Below are positions 58,867 through 64,000 of a DNA stretch of 64,000 bases, piece by piece. A program made the position numbers and the translations under genes. The notes below the pieces were generated by a model. The model made no database searches, had not been told where the DNA came from, and saw only the letters and a program-made list of their open reading frames with translations. Numbering within the stretch: position 1 is the first letter of the stretch; the number at the start of each line of letters is the position of its first letter. Source of the DNA: an uncultured Eubacteriaceae bacterium (GTDB taxonomy: Bacteria > Bacillota > Clostridia > Lachnospirales > CAG-274); the NCBI GenBank assembly GCA_946497035.1, contig CAMMIW010000009.1:1-64000 (forward strand), read 5' to 3'.

Positions 58867-59703
58867 ATGGAAACTTATAAATTATGGGAAAATAACATAC
58901 CTTTATTTGATGAAAATATTAAAAATGTAGAAAATGAAAATAGTTGTCAAATGGATGCTTACCTTGTAGAAGATGAATTTGACGAAGAAAAAATAAGAGG
59001 TGCGATGGTTATATTACCAGGTGGTGGCTATGGTTTTTGCTCTGATGAAGGAGAAAAAATGGCAAGATGGTTAAACTTTTTTGGTATAAATGCATTTGTT
59101 GTAAAATATAGAGTAGCACCTTATAAACACCCTGCACCTTTATTAGATGCAAAAAGAGCTATAAGATATGTAAGATATAATGCAGAAAAATTTAGTATAG
59201 ATCCTAACAAAGTAGGTATTTTAGGTTTTTCTGCCGGTGGCCATTTAGCAGGTTTGGTGGCAGAATTTTTTGATAAATTTGAAGAAAATGCTCAAGATGA
59301 AATAGACAAAATTTCTGCAAAACCAAATTTAGCTGTTTTATGTTATCCAGTTATATCTTTATGTGAAAATTATGCTCACAAAGGATCTGCAAATAACCTT
59401 GTAGGAGAAGATGAAGAACTTAAAAAGATGTTATCTTTAGAAAAAAATGTGCGTGAAGATATGCCAGAGATGCTTTTATGGCATACATTAGAAGATACTA
59501 CTGTTAGCGCTATAAACTCTTTAGAAATGGGTATAGCTCTTAAAAATAAAAATGTACCTTATAGCTTACATATTTTCAATAAAGGTGCTCACGGTTCTGT
59601 GCTTGCTGAAAATATTGAGGGTACAAAAGAATGGTCAGATTCTTTAAAATCTATATTAAAAAGCAGAGGTTTTATAGATAACCAATCTTATAGATGGTTA
59701 TAA
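58867..59703 (+). CDS. alpha/beta hydrolase (acetyl-esterase type)
   Basis: A 278-aa cytoplasmic hydrolase. The oxyanion segment is LPGGGYGFCS, the nucleophile elbow GFSAGGHLAG (Ser), then an Asp/Glu in LLWHTLEDTTV and the catalytic His in NKGAHGS. It resembles BD-FAE/Axe-like esterases that deacetylate sugars. It is coupled with the acetyltransferase just upstream (2 bp). The ribosome site AAAGGAG is clear. Confidence 0.87.
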   Translation: METYKLWENNIPLFDENIKNVENENSCQMDAYLVEDEFDEEKIRGAMVILPGGGYGFCSDEGEKMARWLNFFGINAFVVKYRVAPYKHPAPLLDAKRAIRYVRYNAEKFSIDPNKVGILGFSAGGHLAGLVAEFFDKFEENAQDEIDKISAKPNLAVLCYPVISLCENYAHKGSANNLVGEDEELKKMLSLEKNVREDMPEMLLWHTLEDTTVSAINSLEMGIALKNKNVPYSLHIFNKGAHGSVLAENIEGTKEWSDSLKSILKSRGFIDNQSYRWL

Positions 59704-59710
59704 TTAATAT

Positions 59711-59737
59711 AAGGCTGTAGACTTTGTCTACAGCCTT
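59711..59737. terminator. conserved hairpin after the esterase gene
   Basis: AAGGCTGTAGAC/GTCTACAGCCTT with loop TTT, 8 bp after the stop codon. A member of the hairpin family; no clear U tract. Confidence 0.7.
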
Positions 59738-59782
59738 AGTTATTTTAAGGGGGCACAAAATATAAAATTAAAAAGATAATCT

Positions 59783-60133
59783 TTAGTAATAATAATCGTA
59801 ACCATAATTATTATAACCGTCATAACCACATCTGTTACATCTATCGTAGCTATAATTGTTGCAACCATAGTTTTTGTATCAACCTCTGTTACAACCACAG
59901 TTGTTAGACCAACCTCTGTTACAACCACAGTTGTTAGACCAACCTCCGTTACAACCCCAGTTGTTAGACCAACCTCCGTTACAACCACAGTTGTTAGACC
60001 AACCTCTGTTGCAACCACAGTTGTTAGACCAACCTCTGTTGCAACCATAGTTGTTAGACCAACCTCCGTTACAACCCCAGTTATTAGACCAACCTCCATT
60101 GCAACCACCTAGCCAACCATAACCATATCTCAT
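59783..60133 (-). pseudogene. tandem-repeat Gly/Cys/Trp/Asn protein with in-frame TGA
   Basis: The ribosome site GGAGGTG and the ATG at 60133 open a frame MRYGYGWLG followed by seven copies of GCN(G/R)GWSNN(W/Y/C), 84 aa to a TGA at 59879-59881. In every repeat that position is TGG (Trp). Past the TGA the same frame continues for 31 codons of the same composition (YKNYGCNNYSYDRC, then GYDGYNNYGYDYYY) to a TAA at 59783-59785. No signal peptide. It resembles small Gly/Tyr/Cys-rich spore-coat-like or bacteriocin-precursor proteins, but no modification genes adjoin it. It may still make the 84-aa product. Confidence 0.65.
59851..60110. repeat. 30-bp tandem repeat array
   Basis: Seven near-identical 30-bp units (59881-60090), one degenerate unit before (59851-59880) and one partial after. 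The variant pattern suggests a duplication of a 120-bp block of four units. No spacers, so not CRISPR. Confidence 0.95.
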
Positions 60134-60195
60134 AAAAACACCTCCTTTTTTATATCCTAATGTATATTATTCAAAATAATAGAAAGTGTGACAGG

Positions 60196-61890
60196 CTATA
60201 TACAATTTTTAAGTATATTGTATATATTTTTTTCATCTAAAGTTTCTTTTTCTAATAGCTGGTTAGCTAGTTTTTCTAAAGTTTCTTTATTATTTAATAA
60301 AATGTTTTTGGCCTTTTCATATAACAAATTAGACAATATGTTACATTGAGCTATAATATTTTCTTTATCTTTTAGAATGTTATTGTTTAAAATATTGTTA
60401 TCAAACATACCATATTTTCCTATATAATCTAAAATTAAATTTGTAGCTTTTTCTATATCGTTATATGCACCTGTTGTTATATTTTCTTTACCAAAAATAA
60501 TCTCTTCGGCACAACGGCCACCATATAAACTAGCTATTTGATTTTCTAAATCAGTTTTATTTTTAAACATTTTATCTTCAAATATGTTAAGGCAAAAACC
60601 ACCTGCCCCTTTAATAGTAGGTATAATAGATATTTTAGTAATATTTGCAACATTTAAAACTTTTGTAACTATTGCGTGGCCTGCTTCATGTATAGCACAT
60701 ATTTTTTTATCTTCTAATGTTAAAAAAGATTTATCTTTTTTCTCATCTCCTGCTATTATTTTTAAATATGCTTTATCTATATGCTCTGTTGTTATTTTAT
60801 CACAATTATTTTTTATAGCTATAATGCTAGCCTCATTTATTAAACAATCTAACATAGCACCACTAAAATATATAGTTTTTTTAGCAATATCTTTTATGTC
60901 TAAATTTTCTGTTTTTTTATCTTTTAATAATAAATTTAAAATTTTTTCACGAGCCACCTTGTCAGGCAGACCTATTTCTATATGCCTATCAAACCTACCA
61001 GCACGAACAAGAGCATCATCTAATATATCAAGACGGTTAGTAGCGGCTATAACTACAATTGTTTCATCTTTAGAAAAACCGCTCATCTCTGTTAAAAGAG
61101 CATTTAAAGTTTGTTCTCTTTCTTCATTAGAATTTTGTAAAGAGGTTGATCTTTTTTTACCTATAGCATCTATCTCATCTATAAAAATAACAGCTTTTTT
61201 ATTTTCTCTAGCTTTTTTAAATAGGCTCCTAACTCTAGATGCACCAACCCCTACATACATTTCTACAAAGTCTGAGCCACAAACAGAATAAAAAGGCACA
61301 TTTGCCTCTGATGCAATAGCTTTTGCTAACATTGTTTTACCTGTTCCTGGTTGGCCATAAAATATAATTCCTTTAGGTGTTTTAGCTTTTAGTTTTTCAT
61401 ATTTTTCAGGGTGCTTTAAAAAATCTACAATATCTTTAGCATTTTCTTTAGCTTCTTCGTTGCCTGCTATATCTTCAAAGTATATATTGCCACTATCTTT
61501 AGCATCAAATTGTTTTATAGCTATGGTAGATTTTCTCGTTTTTTTATAAATAATAAATATTATGCCACCTATTAAAATAATACTAAAAAAAGCAGATAAC
61601 CTATTGCCCACATTTATTTGTTCTTTAAAATTTATATTTTTCATAAGCATTTCTTTTTTAAAATTTTCTGTTCTAGGATTATCTGTTATAAAAATAGTAT
61701 TATTATTTTTTTCTTTAAATTTTATTTTATCACTATCGTTATAAAATATTGTATCTATATTATTTTTATTTACTTTTTCATAAAAATCTATATAAGGTAT
61801 ATATTGGTTTTTAGGTATAAGGCTAGCCCCTAGCAAAAGAACAATAAAAAAAGTTACAAAACATATTATTTTATAATTTATCTTTTTCAT
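60196..61890 (-). CDS. FtsH-family AAA+ zinc metalloprotease, short form
   Basis: 564 aa. One N-terminal membrane helix (IICFVTFFIVLLLGASLIP), a short outside domain, a second helix (FFSIILIGGIIFIIYK), then AAA+ with Walker A GQPGTGKTML, Walker B VIFIDEIDAIG and SRH ALVRAGRFDRHI. The protease has the zinc site HEAGHA and a later Asp in TTGAYNDIEKA. It is shorter than housekeeping FtsH and lacks its C-terminal extension, so it is probably a paralogue. The ribosome site AAGGAGG serves the ATG at 61890; a TTG upstream spans it. Confidence 0.9.
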   Translation of the reverse strand: MKKINYKIICFVTFFIVLLLGASLIPKNQYIPYIDFYEKVNKNNIDTIFYNDSDKIKFKEKNNNTIFITDNPRTENFKKEMLMKNINFKEQINVGNRLSAFFSIILIGGIIFIIYKKTRKSTIAIKQFDAKDSGNIYFEDIAGNEEAKENAKDIVDFLKHPEKYEKLKAKTPKGIIFYGQPGTGKTMLAKAIASEANVPFYSVCGSDFVEMYVGVGASRVRSLFKKARENKKAVIFIDEIDAIGKKRSTSLQNSNEEREQTLNALLTEMSGFSKDETIVVIAATNRLDILDDALVRAGRFDRHIEIGLPDKVAREKILNLLLKDKKTENLDIKDIAKKTIYFSGAMLDCLINEASIIAIKNNCDKITTEHIDKAYLKIIAGDEKKDKSFLTLEDKKICAIHEAGHAIVTKVLNVANITKISIIPTIKGAGGFCLNIFEDKMFKNKTDLENQIASLYGGRCAEEIIFGKENITTGAYNDIEKATNLILDYIGKYGMFDNNILNNNILKDKENIIAQCNILSNLLYEKAKNILLNNKETLEKLANQLLEKETLDEKNIYNILKNCI

Positions 61891-61991
61891 AAAAGCCTCC
61901 TTTTTAAACAATGTATTTTTAATAATTTAAAAATAACCTAAACATATTATACTATAATTATTATAAAATTTCTAATTGTAAGTTTTGGCAT

Positions 61992-62039
61992 AAAAAATAG
62001 CTAGTTTTAAAATATTTATTTTAAAACTAGCTATTTTTT
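61992..62039. terminator. strong bidirectional hairpin
   Basis: Perfect stem of about 20 bp, core ATAGCTAGTTTTAAAA/TTTTAAAACTAGCTAT, with A/T runs outside. It ends the 70-aa gene transcribed from the right. Confidence 0.85.
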
Positions 62040-62250
62040 ATGCTTTTAAATTGTCTGTTAATATTTCTATAATTTCTTGTTTAGATAAACTTTCTTTATA
62101 TTTAGGGTGAGATTTAACCATTTTTAATAGCTCTTCTTTAGATTTTTCTAAAAGACCACCTTTTATCAAATTTTGTTCACCTTTTAATACATCAATACAT
62201 TTTCCCATTTCTTCTTCACTTTTTAGTATAAAAACTTCATTGTTATTCAT
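62038..62250 (-). CDS. hypothetical 70-aa protein
   Basis: A small, charged, mainly helical protein (NNNEVFILKSEEEMGKC, then GGLLEKSKEELLKMVKSHP, ending LSKQEIIEILTDNLKA). No signal, membrane segment or known motif. The ribosome site AGGAGG and a strong terminator make it a real gene. I do not recognise the family. Confidence 0.7.
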   Translation of the reverse strand: MNNNEVFILKSEEEMGKCIDVLKGEQNLIKGGLLEKSKEELLKMVKSHPKYKESLSKQEIIEILTDNLKA

Positions 62251-62319
62251 ATAAAACCTCCTAAAAATATTTATAGACTATACATATAGTTTTAAATATT
62301 TTTTAGATTTTATACATTT

Positions 62320-63687
62320 TTATTCAGATTTTATAGCTTTTAGAGCTTCTATTTTAACCGCTCTTTTAGCTGGGAAATAGCCTGCCATAAGACCTATAAG
62401 GCTTGCAAAAAATAATGATGATAAGCTAAGCCATAGTGGGATAGAAGAGATTTTCATAGCGGCTTCTTCTTCCATACCAAAGCCCATACCAAGCATACTC
62501 ATTATAATAGGTGCTGCTTTATTTAAACCAAAAGATATTAAATAGCTAAATAATACCCCTATACCACCACCTAAAAAGCCTATTAAAATAGCTTCTAAAA
62601 GAAATAATCTTTTAATATCTGAAACTCTAGCACCTATTACTTTCATTATACCTATTTCTCTAGTTCTTTCATATATTGCCATAACCATAGTGTTAGTTAT
62701 ACCAATAGCGGCTATAAATAAAGATATACCACCTATAGCACCTAATAATATTTGTATGCTCATATTTGTTTTTTTAGCAGAAGATATATATTCTATGGGA
62801 GAATAAACGTTAAATTCACCTAAATCTTTTAATTGATCCATAACATCTTGTACAGTATCTATATTCTCACATTTTATTATAACTGTATCGTAACCTTTTT
62901 TTGTGTTGGGATTGTTACCGCCTGATATTTTATCCATATCTTTTTTAATTTTTTCTAAAGTATCTATAGGCATTATAATATAATTTTCACCATAAGCTTC
63001 TGTTTTTTTAACGATACCAACAATGTTGGCTTTATATGTTTTATGGTTTTGCTTTTTGCCTATATCTGAGCCATTGCCGATATATTTTCTGTTAACACCA
63101 AAATTTTTATCTGTAGTTATAGTAATTTTTTGATTTAAAAGATCTATCTTTACTGTACCTTCTTTAACATCTTCTTCGCTATATATCCATTTTGGATATG
63201 GTTCACCTTTTCCTTTTTTATCAAAACCATAAGCTATAAGAGGATTAGCAATTATATTATATGTACCGCTATCTTCGGCAGATAATGTTCTACCTTCTAT
63301 AGGTGTATATCCTAATAATTGGGCAGTATCAGGATCTATACCTATAGCACTAAATGAGCCTACGTATCTATCTCCATTAGCAATTAATCTTAGTTCACTT
63401 TTTAACATAGGCGTTACCGCCTCAACCCCTGGTATTTGTTTAAATTTATTTATATTATCTTTTGTTATACCAGATTTTGCGCTAAAACCTGCGTTAACTT
63501 CTATATTAGTTATATTGCCCATTTGTTGTATTTGTTTATCAAAGCTTTCATTTAGAGCAACACCTAAAGAAACCATTATTATAATAGAGCTAGCACCTAT
63601 AACAACGCTAAGTATTGTTAGAGCTGTTCTTAATTTTCTTTTGGCCAAATTTTTTAAGGCCATTTTTATAATATCAAAACTAGTCAT
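62320..63687 (-). CDS. MacB/FtsX-type ABC transporter permease
   Basis: 455 aa. An N-terminal helix (LTILSVVIGASSIIIMVSLG), a large extracellular MacB-PCD-like domain (about 45-310) and three C-terminal helices with the FtsX block AIYERTREIGIMKVIGA. Such permeases act in export or extracellular-stress mechanotransmission with a separate ATPase. No ATPase is visible in the window; it may lie upstream, beyond the end. The start overlaps the preceding gene's stop by 8 bp (ATGACTAG). Confidence 0.9.
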   Translation of the reverse strand: MTSFDIIKMALKNLAKRKLRTALTILSVVIGASSIIIMVSLGVALNESFDKQIQQMGNITNIEVNAGFSAKSGITKDNINKFKQIPGVEAVTPMLKSELRLIANGDRYVGSFSAIGIDPDTAQLLGYTPIEGRTLSAEDSGTYNIIANPLIAYGFDKKGKGEPYPKWIYSEEDVKEGTVKIDLLNQKITITTDKNFGVNRKYIGNGSDIGKKQNHKTYKANIVGIVKKTEAYGENYIIMPIDTLEKIKKDMDKISGGNNPNTKKGYDTVIIKCENIDTVQDVMDQLKDLGEFNVYSPIEYISSAKKTNMSIQILLGAIGGISLFIAAIGITNTMVMAIYERTREIGIMKVIGARVSDIKRLFLLEAILIGFLGGGIGVLFSYLISFGLNKAAPIIMSMLGMGFGMEEEAAMKISSIPLWLSLSSLFFASLIGLMAGYFPAKRAVKIEALKAIKSE

Positions 63688-64000
63688 TAAAGTCCAACTC
63701 CTTTTTGGCTTTGACTTTTTTTACAAATATAAAAATGCCAATGCCAATAACAAAAACAACTGCACATATTATACCAATAATTTTAACAAAAGAATTATTT
63801 TCTTCAACTGGCATAGTATCTGGTATGTCTGGTTCTTCAGGCATAATCATTTCTTCTATGTTTATTTTAAATTCTTCTGTTTTTTGTATTTCTTTACCAT
63901 CTGTATCGTTATATGTAATAATAAGCTTTAATGTTTTTTCACCTGCTTCTTTTGGAGTGAAAGTGCCGTCATAATATTCTGTTGCTCCCGGCTCAAAATT
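63680..64000 (-). CDS. partial: membrane-anchored exoprotein upstream of the permease
   Basis: The last 106 residues of a gene running off the window. An Ig-like/beta-sandwich-type outside part (GTFTPKEAGEKTLKLIITY) comes first, then a Pro/Glu-rich linker (MPEEPDIPDTMPVEE). One membrane helix (IIGIICAVVFVIGIGIFIF) and a Lys-rich tail ending KAKKELDFND close it. The layout recalls COG1361-like extracellular proteins coded with MacB-type transporters. Its stop overlaps the permease start, and its end carries the permease ribosome site AAAGGAG. Confidence 0.75.
   Translation of the reverse strand, partial: NFEPGATEYYDGTFTPKEAGEKTLKLIITYNDTDGKEIQKTEEFKINIEEMIMPEEPDIPDTMPVEENNSFVKIIGIICAVVFVIGIGIFIFVKKVKAKKELDFND

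Noticed and set aside
59879..59881. TGA as recoded Trp or selenocysteine
   Set aside because: TGA ends yaaA normally, no Sec insertion element is apparent, and the repeat position is ordinarily TGG; a nonsense change is simpler.
59740..60108. 122-aa minus-strand frame rich in VVTEVGLTT repeats
   Set aside because: It is the shifted frame of the 30-bp repeat array. The ribosome site GGAGGTG and the ATG at 60133 belong to the Gly/Cys/Trp frame.
59881..60110. CRISPR-like periodic repeat
   Set aside because: Units are contiguous 30-mers with no spacers and they encode an in-frame peptide repeat; no cas genes nearby.
60584..61291. 235-aa plus-strand frame
   Set aside because: Antisense shadow of the FtsH-like gene, which has all catalytic motifs.

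Overview
The window is very AT-rich chromosomal DNA from a Gram-positive, low-GC anaerobe of the Clostridia type, plausibly a Lachnospiraceae-like spore former. This rests on AT-rich codon use, strong AGGAGG ribosome sites, the spore protease gpr, spoVG, a DUF4446 gene behind parAB, and a core F1Fo operon with AtpI/AtpZ-type genes. It spans the replication origin: dnaA is at 23422 on the + strand, with DnaA boxes on both sides. No rRNA, tRNA, CRISPR array, insertion sequence or prophage was seen.

Layout. 0.3-11.6 kb is mostly minus-strand housekeeping: gpr (with rpsT diverging), a secreted beta-trefoil protein, an aldose-epimerase-like protein, asnA, rlmH, walJ-murA, an SDR enzyme with a divergent HxlR regulator, argS and a lipid kinase. 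11.9-16.4 kb is a plus-strand block: two zinc-finger membrane proteins, three parS sites, parA-parB, a DUF4446 protein, and bioY behind tandem BirA-type operators. 16.6-22.9 kb is minus strand: a broken GGDEF gene, prs, glmU and a C39-family peptidase. 22.9-32.2 kb is oriC, dnaA-dnaN-yaaA-recF-gyrB-gyrA. 32.3-37.7 kb holds a secreted toroid-type enzyme, recX, a TPR protein, a 54-residue membrane protein and an orphan solute-binding lipoprotein. 38.1-45.7 kb is the complete ATP synthase operon (minus strand, against the expected fork direction), followed by mnaA and tcdA. 47.8-64 kb holds cca, an SDR, a lipoprotein, hflX, spoVG, murC, TSCPD and ArsC/Spx-like proteins, two metallopeptidases, a frameshifted DUF2161 gene, an acetyltransferase-esterase pair, a tandem-repeat Gly/Cys/Trp protein, a short FtsH, and a MacB-type permease whose upstream partner runs off the window.

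How the genes work together. oriC, parS and parAB form the initiation and segregation centre. murA, walJ, glmU, mnaA and murC supply cell-wall precursors. The c-subunit of the ATP synthase carries the residues of a sodium-binding ring, so energy coupling may be Na+-based.

The most unusual signals are non-coding or broken. (1) A dispersed intergenic element has the core GGTTATTTTTCAATTATT, in four copies followed at fixed distance by AAAAAGG. (2) A family of hairpins with a near-identical, covarying stem follows many genes. (3) A 30-bp tandem-repeat gene has an in-frame TGA where the repeat has a Trp codon. (4) There is a 31-bp perfect inverted repeat. (5) Structured leaders precede rpsT and spoVG. 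(6) A perfect palindrome sits on the murC promoter. Start codons were re-chosen wherever the longest reading frame swallowed its own ribosome binding site.
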